A DNA stretch of 18,443 bases from Bacteroidota bacterium (GTDB taxonomy: Bacteria > Bacteroidota > Bacteroidia > Flavobacteriales_F > PHOS-HE28), in the NCBI GenBank assembly GCA_023430945.1, contig JAEYYE010000036.1:1-18443 (forward strand), in the 5' to 3' direction. Position 1 is the first letter of the stretch. Each line of letters begins with the position of its first letter. The notes under the pieces are model-generated. The model made no database searches. It saw only the letters and a program-made list of their open reading frames with translations, and was not told the DNA's origin. A program made the position numbers and the translations under genes. Of this stretch, positions 1 to 9,100 are shown one piece after another.

Positions 1-10
1 CCCCCCGGAA

Positions 11-44
11 AAAGAAAGGGCGCCCGATCGGGCGCCCTTCTTTT
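11..44 (-). terminator. Intrinsic terminator downstream of the 984-aa gene
   Basis: Positions 16-39 form a perfect 24-base inverted repeat (AAGGGCGCCCGATC and its mirror), centred on GATC. Read on the minus strand, the hairpin is followed by TTTCTTTTT, the usual layout of a Rho-independent terminator. It lies about 20 bases past the TGA stop at 59-61. The apex CCGATCGG is also the apex of the other good terminator in the window, at 14282-14313. Nothing else is recognisable in positions 1-58. Confidence 0.85.
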
Positions 45-58
45 CGTAAGGCTTGGGA

Positions 59-3013
59 TCAATTCTGGATCACCAGGCGCTGGGTGTAGAGTTTCTCACC
101 GGCGGTGATGTTCACCATGTACATGCCGGCTGCGATCTCACCCTGCAGGCTGATCACCGTGTTGATGAAGCCATCCTGTACGGCCAGGTTGCGTGCCACC
201 ACGCGCTTGCCGAACATGTCGAAGATGTCCACGTTCACGGTGAGCACTCCTTCAGGTACGGTGCTCAGGCTCAGGTAGAGCTGGTCGCCACGGTTCGGGT
301 TGGGCCACATGCTGATCTCGGCGCTGTTCACCTGGCTCATCATGCTCTGGCCTGCACCGGCCTGTGCACCGGGATCGGTGCCGATGTTGAGGGTGCATAC
401 ATCACCCCATGGGCACCACTGCCCGTTCTTGAAGGCGCGTACATCAACCTCGTACTGTGAGCCCTCAACAAGCACAGGTGTGGGAGCTGCCCACCAGAGC
501 TGCACGAAGTAGCTCGTGTTGGTGCGGATCACCTCGAAGCCTTCGGCAGGCTGGCGGAAGCGGAACTGGTACTGTGTGGCACCGCTCACAGGGCGTGCAT
601 GCACGTAGGAGTTGGGTGCGAACTCGCGGTACTCGCCGCAGCTGAGGAACTGGTTGCCGGGGATGTCCATGAGCTTGGTAACGGGGCACTGTGCGGCAAC
701 GGGATCGATCTTGAAGCGGCATGCCGGACCCCATTCGTGGTTCACACCGTTCACGCGGCCACGAACGCGCACGTTCATGAGCACACCTTCAGGGATGTGG
801 TAGGCGGCCAGCCAGTTGTTGATGCGCAGGTGCGCAGCACGTGCCGGGCCGGTGCCGTAGCCATGGGAGGTGTTGTGTCCGCGGAACCAGCGGAAGCTGT
901 AGGTGCCATTGGGATCGAAGAACCAGAACTCGTAACCGGAGTTGTTGTCCTGCGCGCTGTTGGGCGCGCCATTGATCCACTCGGCGCTCACATCCGGATC
1001 AAGGCTGGCCACGATGAACTCGTTGCTGAGCCAGTCGAGCTTGTCGCAGCTGGTGTAGATCAGGCGATCGTCGCTCAAAGGCAGGCAGAAGCCCTGGTCG
1101 TTGGCGATGGCGCTCTCGCTTCCGCTGAGGAAGTTGCGGCGGTTGTCGATGATGCGTGCACCATCGGGACCGGCCATGCGAAGGATGTAGCCACCGTTGT
1201 TGCCACTGGCCATGCCATCACCGGCGCTGTCGTACACCTTGAGCATGTAGCAGCCGTTGGGCACGGTGCAGTTCTGGGTCACCACGGCGCTGCTGGCGTA
1301 AGGTCCGCCGGAGCATACCACCGTTTCGGTGCCCTGTTCCATGATCTCCCAGGTGGTCTGGTTGCCATTGGCATCGGTCTGTACCTCCATGGTGAGCACG
1401 GCCGATCCGGCCGGTACACCTACGCATTCACAATTGGTGTTGTAGGCATCACCGAAGGTCTCGGAGTTCCCATCATCGCAGGGATCGCCGATGTTGGCCT
1501 CGAACTGCGGGCAGTCGAACACTTCAACAGGTGTACCCACGCATTCGCAGTTGGCGTTCACCGTATCATCTTCGGTATTGGGATCGGAATCGTCGCAGTC
1601 GTCACCGATGTTGGCCTGCAGATCGGGGCAATCGAACACGGTGATCGGGGTGCCTTCGCATTCGCAGTTGGCGGTGACCACATCATCTTCGGTGGTCGCA
1701 TCGCCATCATCGCAGGGTGTTCCGGGTTCAGGACCATTTGCGCATACATCGTCGGCATCGCAGGTGCCGTCGCCATCGCTGTCCTCAAACGTGCCGGCGC
1801 ACAGGCAGTTGGCTCCGATCACATCACCGGTCGTGCATGGATCGAGATCGTCACATGCGGTGCCTGGTTCGAGTCCACCCGGGCAGAGATCATCGGCATC
1901 ACAGGTGCCATCTTCGTCGGTATCCTGGAAGGTGCCTACGCAATCGCAGTTCACGTCCCACAGATCATTGACCGTGCAATCATTCAGATCATCGCAGGGA
2001 GTACCGGCGATGGCAGGTCCGCCGATCACACCAAGGCAATCTGGTTCACCCACCGGAGTACCTACACAATCGCATGAGGAATTGATCTGGTCATTTTCGG
2101 TATCCGGATCACCATCATCGCAATCACTACCTGGTTCCGGTCCAGCGCACAGGTCCTCGGCATCGCAGGTGCCATCACCATCGGCATCGGCAAAGGTGCC
2201 CACGCAGTCGCAGTTGGCATCGATCGTATCGCCAGTGGTGCAGGCATCACCGTCATCGCAGGAAGCTCCCGGCAGAACGGTACCACCTACGGTGCCGTTG
2301 CAATCCTGCCCAAGGCAATCGCAATTGGCATCATAGGCATCGTTGGTGGTGAGGGGGTTGCCATCATCGCAGGGGCTGCCCGGGAGGGTGGTGCCGCCTG
2401 GCTGGCCCAGGCAATCCTCAGCGCAGGCACCGTTTGGGTCACCCACGTAGACAGGTGCAGGGTTGATGTTGAAGGTATTGGGACATCCCCACTGGCCATC
2501 GCAGTAGTCCACCCCGGTAAGCAAGCCGTACATCACGGCGTTCTGATCGAAGGCATACTGATCATTGGCTATCTCGAAGGGTGTACAACCGGTATTGCCT
2601 GTCATGGTCACACGATGCACCAGCACCCACTGATCGGCAGCCCATACCGCACTGGGACATTGGCTGCTCATATTATTGGGGCTTGTGGTAATGAAGATCG
2701 TGTAATCATACCCGGCGTTCGTGCCGATCACGAAATCATCCCAGGTGGTCGCTCCAGGACAAGGGGTGAATTGAGCACCGATCTCCGCCGTGGAACTGCT
2801 TGGCCATTTCAGGGTATAGCCGAATTGGTTCAGGGCGCCAGAGTAGGGCACTCCATTGGACTTGGCCCACAGTTCCACTCCCGTGCCGTCGGCAGTTGAT
2901 CGAAGTTCCATATCGATCGATTCGGGGAGCTGGGCCTGCACCTGGTAGGTGGCCCCCAGACAACAAAGGACCAAAGCCCTGTTGATCCACGAGTAAAGTT
3001 TAGATCTTTTCAT
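59..3013 (-). CDS. Secreted Cys-rich repeat protein with T9SS type A sorting domain (984 aa)
   Basis: Exported mosaic protein; no enzyme motif was recognised. Residues 1-28 are a clear signal peptide (basic MKRSKLYSWINR, then a hydrophobic core, VQA-Q as likely cleavage site), which supports the ATG at 3013. Residues 30-195 form an unnamed beta-rich domain with few cysteines. Residues 211-534 hold eight copies of a Cys/Asp-rich unit (G.PCDDG...T..D....NC.CVGT) interleaved with three TSP3-like calcium loops (DxDxDGTCDAxDxC). Residues 538-645 form the 'QTTWEI...CSGGPY...GCY.L.VYDSAGDGM' module common in Bacteroidota secreted proteins. Residues 650-877 form two divergent FN3-like repeats, each ending in VR...NG..W..WG..C...I. 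Residues 899-984 are a T9SS type A sorting tail (WPNPNRGDQL, AAGMYMVNITAGEKLYTQRLVIQN), predicting outer-membrane export by T9SS and probably cell-surface attachment. The C-terminal 450 residues are closely related to those of the gene at 14331-18443. Product role (adhesin, matrix or display) is inference. Confidence 0.95.
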   Translation of the reverse strand: MKRSKLYSWINRALVLCCLGATYQVQAQLPESIDMELRSTADGTGVELWAKSNGVPYSGALNQFGYTLKWPSSSTAEIGAQFTPCPGATTWDDFVIGTNAGYDYTIFITTSPNNMSSQCPSAVWAADQWVLVHRVTMTGNTGCTPFEIANDQYAFDQNAVMYGLLTGVDYCDGQWGCPNTFNINPAPVYVGDPNGACAEDCLGQPGGTTLPGSPCDDGNPLTTNDAYDANCDCLGQDCNGTVGGTVLPGASCDDGDACTTGDTIDANCDCVGTFADADGDGTCDAEDLCAGPEPGSDCDDGDPDTENDQINSSCDCVGTPVGEPDCLGVIGGPAIAGTPCDDLNDCTVNDLWDVNCDCVGTFQDTDEDGTCDADDLCPGGLEPGTACDDLDPCTTGDVIGANCLCAGTFEDSDGDGTCDADDVCANGPEPGTPCDDGDATTEDDVVTANCECEGTPITVFDCPDLQANIGDDCDDSDPNTEDDTVNANCECVGTPVEVFDCPQFEANIGDPCDDGNSETFGDAYNTNCECVGVPAGSAVLTMEVQTDANGNQTTWEIMEQGTETVVCSGGPYASSAVVTQNCTVPNGCYMLKVYDSAGDGMASGNNGGYILRMAGPDGARIIDNRRNFLSGSESAIANDQGFCLPLSDDRLIYTSCDKLDWLSNEFIVASLDPDVSAEWINGAPNSAQDNNSGYEFWFFDPNGTYSFRWFRGHNTSHGYGTGPARAAHLRINNWLAAYHIPEGVLMNVRVRGRVNGVNHEWGPACRFKIDPVAAQCPVTKLMDIPGNQFLSCGEYREFAPNSYVHARPVSGATQYQFRFRQPAEGFEVIRTNTSYFVQLWWAAPTPVLVEGSQYEVDVRAFKNGQWCPWGDVCTLNIGTDPGAQAGAGQSMMSQVNSAEISMWPNPNRGDQLYLSLSTVPEGVLTVNVDIFDMFGKRVVARNLAVQDGFINTVISLQGEIAAGMYMVNITAGEKLYTQRLVIQN
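62..1402 (-). repeat. Paralogous C-terminal module, copy 1 (TTWEI domain, two FN3-like repeats, T9SS tail)
   Basis: This segment encodes residues 538-984 of the 984-aa protein. It matches 14334-15650 in the same order and orientation, with long identical peptide runs such as YVHARPVSGATQYQFRFRQ, KNGQWCPWGD and WPNPNRGDQL. DNA identity is also visible by eye, for example 'cgccacggttcgggttgggcca' in both. It is a coding duplication rather than a mobile element: no terminal repeats or transposase are seen. Confidence 0.85.
1412..2383 (-). repeat. Eight-copy CDDG/CxCVG repeat array with three TSP3-like loops
   Basis: Within the 984-aa gene (residues 211-534) a unit of about 25 residues of the form G.PCDDG...T..D....NC.CVG occurs eight times, separated by short linkers. 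Copies begin near residues 212, 249, 296, 338, 384, 431, 470 and 509. Three linkers contain an acidic loop of the form F.D.D.DGTCDA.D.C (residues 274-289, 362-377, 409-424), resembling thrombospondin type 3 calcium loops. The DNA also repeats: 'gcatcgcaggtgcc' or a close variant recurs near 1756, 1897 and 2160. The array is expected to be a rigid, calcium-dependent and disulfide-stapled stalk; this is inference from composition. Confidence 0.85.
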
Positions 3014-3067
3014 GTTTCGTTAGCGTAAAGGGTCTTTTCAATTTGAAAGGTTCAGATCACGAATGTA
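3014..3067 (-). promoter_or_regulatory. Upstream leader of the 984-aa gene
   Basis: This short AT-rich stretch lies between the hairpin at 3068-3106 and the ATG at 3013 and must hold any promoter for the 984-aa gene. No clear Bacteroidota -7 box (TAnnTTTG) is seen. A 13-base odd palindrome, TTTCAATTTGAAA, lies at 3036-3048 and could be a small operator or chance. The bases just before ATG (ctaacgaaac) are A-rich with no Shine-Dalgarno motif, which is normal in this phylum. Confidence 0.3.
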
Positions 3068-3106
3068 GGTCCGGCAGGTACTGCGTGGTGCAGTACCTGC
3101 CGGATC
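3068..3106 (-). terminator. Strong hairpin after the giant gene, without T-tract
   Basis: Positions 3071-3084 and 3090-3103 form a 14-bp perfect stem (CCGGCAGGTACTGC) with a five-base loop; it extends by about three more pairs including one G-T. It starts a few bases past the TGA at 3113-3115, where a terminator is expected. The minus-strand bases that follow (acctacattcgtgatc) contain no run of T, so it may be a pause, a factor-dependent terminator or an mRNA 3' stabiliser rather than a canonical intrinsic terminator. Confidence 0.6.
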
Positions 3107-3112
3107 CCAACA

Positions 3113-6100
3113 TCATGGCAGCTGTTGAAGGATCGTACCGGTTGGAGTGGTTGAACCAATGGTATTCAACAGGTAACCCGAATCACTGGCCAATCCGAAC
3201 CAGCGTACCTGTCCGTTCATGTTCACATCGGCGTTGTGGTATACGGATGACAGGGTCGCAGTTGGCGTGGAGGCGCCCACCGAGGAGAGGATCACACCAT
3301 CATCGTTGCCAAGACCGAACCAGCGCACGTTGGTGTTGCCGTTGGCATTGCCGCCCCACATGGTCATCACTGCTCCGCGGGTCCTGCGCGCATTGGTGCC
3401 ATAGGTGGTCGTACCAGGCAGTGTAAGGTCGATGTCCGTTGGGATCTGCGACAGGGCGTAATCCGTACCTGTCATCACCCCAAGGTGGTTACGATGACGC
3501 ACGGCAAGACGGTAATTTCCACTGGGCACTCCAGCGAACTTCACCACGCTCACGCCATCGGTATCCACCAGGTCACCATCACGCTGAACAAGAGCCGCAC
3601 GGCGGGCAACCACGGTGGCCGGGGTGGCAGCATCACGCAGTTCGAGAAGCACCCAATCCACGATCGCATCGTTGCCGGTTACGGCCAGGATGGCGGGATC
3701 GAAGGTTTCCGTGCCTGTGTGGTTCCAGGGAGCACCGCCATAAGGATGTGCACTTGGGATCAGGCCAAGGCTCCGCAGGTTGTCCGACATCAAGCCAGTG
3801 GTGGTGTTGAACGGACCATCGAGGAATAAACTGGAGTTCACCGTTACAAAGATCTCTTCACCTACACATTCGCAATCCACGGTGATCACACCATTCATCA
3901 TTCCCGGTCCAGCATCACAAGGATCGCCGATCTCACCGGGGAAGTTCGGACAACTGTCTTCACAATCAACCACGCCATCGCTATCCGTATCGGTGGTGTT
4001 AACGGTCACTGTCACACTTGCACTCGATGCGCAGCCCGCAGCGTTGGTCACGGTAATTGTGTATTCCGTTGTGGATGTGACACCTTCAGCCATTGGATCG
4101 GCGATCGTCGCATCATCAAGGAAGGTGATCGGAGACCAGCTGTAGATGAGTCCAGTGGGTGTGCCACCGCTCACATTCAAACTATAATCCTCCACTTCAC
4201 CGTAAGTGAACGAACCGCAACCAGTCGCAGCATGGTACTCATTGAAGCGATTGATCACTCGCATCGTCGTGGTACCATCGAGAGCATTTGCGGGTACGAT
4301 GATATCATCACTGAACACCACATCAGCTCCTCCGGGTACCGGCTGATTCCCCATGTCATATACCTCTCCGGCACCAAATGCACCATCCTGGTCCCAATCG
4401 ATATACACTCGAACGGTCTCCGAATATTCGAACGTGGTTCCATTGGTCACCGTGCCACTGAAGGTGTATGTGCTTCCAGCGATCACGTTACCAACGATGC
4501 CCGTGTAATCGGAATAGGTGGTTGATGCGCTGGAATTCACGATCCCCGCGAAAGTCACATTGGAGAGCCATTCATCAGTCGTGTTCGTTGCGTTCGACGT
4601 ACATAGCGCTGCACCCGATGGCATTACCACTTGTAGCTGCACCGTGTCACCGGAACAGATGGTCTCTGGTGTGGCCGTGACACTGGTGATCACAGGTGCG
4701 ACACCTATCGAAACAATGGTCTCAGCAGAAACAGAGCAGCTGCCCAAGCCCGATGTGAAAATGTAAGTGCCTGCGTTCGCTTGTGTCACATTCGGGATCA
4801 CAGGGTTCAGATCGGTGCTGGCAAAGCCGGCAGGTCCGCTCCAGGAATATGTTCCCATGTCAGCGGTTGCCGTCAATTGCAGATCACCACCTTCACAGAC
4901 CGGTGAGGTATGGGTGGCGGTTACCGTTGGAGCGGTCAATACCGTTACAGTAGCCGATGCGATCGCCTGCCCACCGCAGTCATCCGTAATGGTCACGGTA
5001 TATTCCGTAGTGGCTGAAGGTTCAACGGTGATCTCCGCAGTTGTTTCACCGCCGGGTGACCAGAGGTAACCATAAGGAAGACCGCCTCCGGCACCCACCG
5101 CTGTTAGAACAGTTGTTTCACCAGCGCAGATCGTATCTGCTGAAAGTTCGATCGAGGCCACAAGCGGTGCACCGATCGTAACTGTCACATCAGCCGAAGA
5201 CGAACAGCCGTTCGGTAAGGTGCCCGTAACAGTGTACGTGGTGGTTTCCGTTGGTGAAGCGATCACCGTATCTCCGGTGGCTGTGTTCAAACCAGCAGAG
5301 GGCGACCATGAATACGTGGCTGGCAGATCAGCGCCATAACCGAATGTCATGATCGGACGAAGTGTGCTTGTAGCATCGGAGGTCAGGATATCGCATTGTG
5401 CCACGTTATCCGCGTAGGTGACCCAAGTAGCGACCATTGGAGCGGTAGCCATCTGTACCGTCGGCGAATTACCCCAGCAGCTGCTGGATACGTTCGTACA
5501 CGTGTTGTCCGGATCGTTAGTGAAACAGATCTCGATCACCAGGTTGGACACACCGTCCCAAACGAAAGGTTCATTGAACACATGGGTGTTGGTGCCGACC
5601 ACTGGTATGTAGTCCACAGGACCATAAACTGTGGTAAGCGGGCCGGTGAACAATGTGCTAGCGTTCGTATTCGTGGTATGCCCCAGCTTCATGGTGAACT
5701 CATCCAGATTATTCGGAGAAGCGGCAGCCGTTACCTGGAACGACAGGGAGGTAAGCGTTTGATCGAACCCTGCAGCAGTGATCTCGCTCGCGAGGATCAC
5801 ATATTGTGTACGCCTGTTCTCGAACGTACGGTAGTAGGGGTTCGAACTCGCCGTCGACGTGGTCGGAGATGTACCTGTGATCACACCACTTCCGAAGGTT
5901 TCGATACCGGCACCGGAAGCTACCAGTTCAACAGAACCACTGGCGCATATGGATGGATCTTCGGGAGATACCGTTACAACTCCAGCACTGTATCCAACCT
6001 CCACTTCTGTAGTTGCAGAGGTCGAGCATTCGCCGAAGGTCGCGGTTAACGTGTACGTTCCGCTAGCTGCAAATGTCACATCCGCAATGCTTGGTGAAAG

Positions 6101-9100
6101 GTCGGGGCTGGTGAAGCCATCAGGACCCGTCCATGCATAAGTACCCATGTCGGCTGTTCCGGTCAGTTGCAACGTCGATCCGGTGCAAACGGGAGCTGTA
6201 TGGGCTGCCGATACGGTTGGTGTGGGTAGCACGGTGACCGTGGAACTCATCGGTACGATCGATCCACAATTATCGGTAACAGTTACGGTGTATTCCGTCG
6301 TAACAGTTGGATTCACAGTGATCTCCGCAGTCGTTTCGCCTCCAGGCGACCAACTGTAGGTGTAAGGTTCACCACCGCCAGTTCCGATCGCGGAAAGTGT
6401 AACCTCCTCACTTGCACAGATCGTGTCGGTGCTGGCGATAACATCCACCACAAGTGGTTCCCCGACGGTGACCGTAACACTATCGGTGCTTGTGCAACCG
6501 GCAGTAGTAGCCACCACCACTACGAAAGTGGTCGTTTCCGTAAGGCCGTTGGCCATCGGGTTGGAAATGGTTGGATCGCTCAGGGAAGCGCCAGGTGTCC
6601 AGCTATAGCTCGCAATGGTACCACTGTTCGGGTTCGTATAGCCTGCGTTGTACGTTCCGATCGACTGAGGCGCGAATTCTGAAGCGGTCCAATCAGCTCC
6701 AGTGTTCGTGTCGAGCGCACCTGTACGGGTGGTCCCGGCATCACCACTTGGTGATGGGGCTGAACCACTCCAGTCAGCTTCTGTCACCCCAGTGCCAGCC
6801 GCGAAGGTGTAGGTGTTCACGCCAACAGCATCCACAATAATGCTTCCGTTGCGCAGTACCACGCCCAAAGCGCTGCCCGATGAATAGCTTGTGCTTTCAC
6901 CAGTTACAAAGAACAGGTTCTCCGGATCCGTGGTTCCTGTAGTTTCAAGGTGTACCACCACAACTCCATTCGGTGGAACGATCGTTCCAGACGGGAATAC
7001 GAGTTCGTGCGATACAGTTGTACTGTTCGTAGGATGTACGGTGAGTTGCCATCCGCTGATGTCGGCTGGTACGGATGAAGCATTATTCAATTCCACCAGA
7101 TCCAGATCGGTGCCGGAAAGTTGTGGCGGATAAGTAGGTGTTGCACCATCGCCAGTACTGCTGAACAAGGTGACCTCCGTTATCAGCATGTTTGGAAGTG
7201 AGGCGGTAGCGATCACTTCAAGCTGTGTGCTGTCCCCATTGCAGATAGCAATGGGATCGGCGCTGATGGATTCGATCAATGGTGCGCTTTCAACTGAAAC
7301 ACTTGTGGTGGCAGGAGCTGAGGGGCAGCCATTCGCAGTTGCAATAAGCGTGTAGATTCCGTTCCCGCTTACACCGATATCAGCGATCGTTGGGTTCTGA
7401 TCAGTGCTTGCGAAACCATCAGGTCCGTTCCAGGAGAAGCTGGTTCCGAAATCAGTTGAACCTGTCAACTGCAGATCTTCACCTGCGCATACCGGGCCAT
7501 CATTGGATGCCGATGCGCTAGGCGTGGGTGTTACGACAACGGTAACTTCGTTGGATGTGCTGCTGAGCCCGCTATTGGTACAGGTCACCAGTGCCCTGAA
7601 CCAAGTGCTGACCATAAGCCCTGTAACCTGATGGCTCGTTTGTGTCGCATCAGCGATATCCGTATAAGGACCACCAGCTGTGGTTGCGCTTTGCCACTGG
7701 ATCGTGATACCGGTCACACCCGAGGTCTGTCCTGTAAGACTGAGGTTGGTGCTCGCTGGTGCACAGACCGGACCTGCATCGCTGAGGGCGGCGGTCCCGG
7801 CAGTGGGTGTTCCGGAGCACAGGGGAATATTTTGGATAACGATGTTGTCCAAGTGGAAGTCGTAATCCGGAAGATCGTTCACCGTCCCTTCGGTCGCGTA
7901 AAAGCCAATGATCACTTCATTGCCCGCATATGCGCTCAGATCGATGGTCTGCGGTACCAGCGCATTGCTGATATTGGAGGTGTTGGAAGCGTCGTACGTG
8001 ACAAGGTCGGAGTATGTCGCTCCGCAATTCGTGCTTATGCGTACCACCACGCGATCATCCGTTCCCTGCATGCCGCCGCTCGCGTCCGCATTGCCATTAC
8101 CGAAATCGGTGATCGCAACACTATAGTTGAGCACAGTACCTGATGTGGCCACGAACTTCGGTGTTACGATCCATTCATTCTTGGATGCGGCGAACAGGTT
8201 CACCTTGGCCGAAACGCCGCTTCCGAGCACTGCCTGGGCTGTAGTGCCGGATTGCAACCAACTTGAGGTAGTACCTGTAGGAACTGTAGCTCCAGTTCCT
8301 TCACGCCAGCCCGGATGGATGGTGGCAAGATTGGCACCAGTGAAACCGGTGAAGTTCGCTGCGGTAGGCAATGCCGTTGGCGCCGTACTTGTTCGGGTCG
8401 CCGGGGTCATCGCGTCATTGGAAGGTGCGCCTTCGCCCGTTGCGATCGTGGTAGCATTGAAGGTGTAGGCGCCCGCGACTGACATATCGATAGGTTCGGG
8501 CATGGTCACTGCCATGGAGGCACCCGCAGCAAGAGTTCCGGTATTCAACTCAGCACTGCTGATATATCCACCAGTCGCTGTGACGTTCACGGTCGTGGGG
8601 TTCACACTGAAATCGATCGGGAGCCATGAATTGTTGTTCACGGTCACGGTAACAGGGACTGCACTGCCGTAGCAACCTGCAGCCGGTGGTGAAACAAGAC
8701 CGGTAACACGCATATCCACATCAGGTGGTGCACTTACACACACGTCGAACGTGGTGCTAACGGGCGTGGATCCGGATGAATATACCTGTACATAGTAAGT
8801 TGTACCGACCGTAAGGCCTGCAGGATTGCTGGTGTTCGATGTATAGCATGCACCACCAACATGGGTGAAACCACCTGCGCAACTACCGGTGAAGAGGGCG
8901 TGATACAATGTCGTTGTCGGATCGATGTTCAACAACTGGATCCGGTGGGTTGGCGCAGTGGCGACAAAGCTGAACCAGACATCATCATCAGCCGTGCCGG
9001 TACAACTGCTCGTGACCGCTGAAGCCGTCATTCCTGCGAGTGATCCTTCCACAACCTCCACGCAAGAGTAATTCGGGTTCATGGTGAGGGCCCGAGCCTG

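Noticed and set aside
599..2077. A 492-codon open frame on the plus strand opposite the Cys-repeat region
   Set aside because: It lies wholly antisense to a strongly supported gene with signal peptide, repeats and sorting domain. Its product is a monotonous A/V/I/G/H sequence, as expected from the complement of biased Asp/Gly/Cys repeat codons, and has no recognisable domain.
1491..2336. A 281-codon plus-strand frame rich in S, P and Q with internal repeats
   Set aside because: Its apparent repeats (SSSQ..P..) are the complement of the CDDG repeat array on the minus strand, so they are explained by the real gene.
1412..2383. Regular repeats considered as a CRISPR array
   Set aside because: The repeats are coding, vary in sequence and spacing, and keep the reading frame; no identical 25-40 base direct repeats with unique spacers exist.
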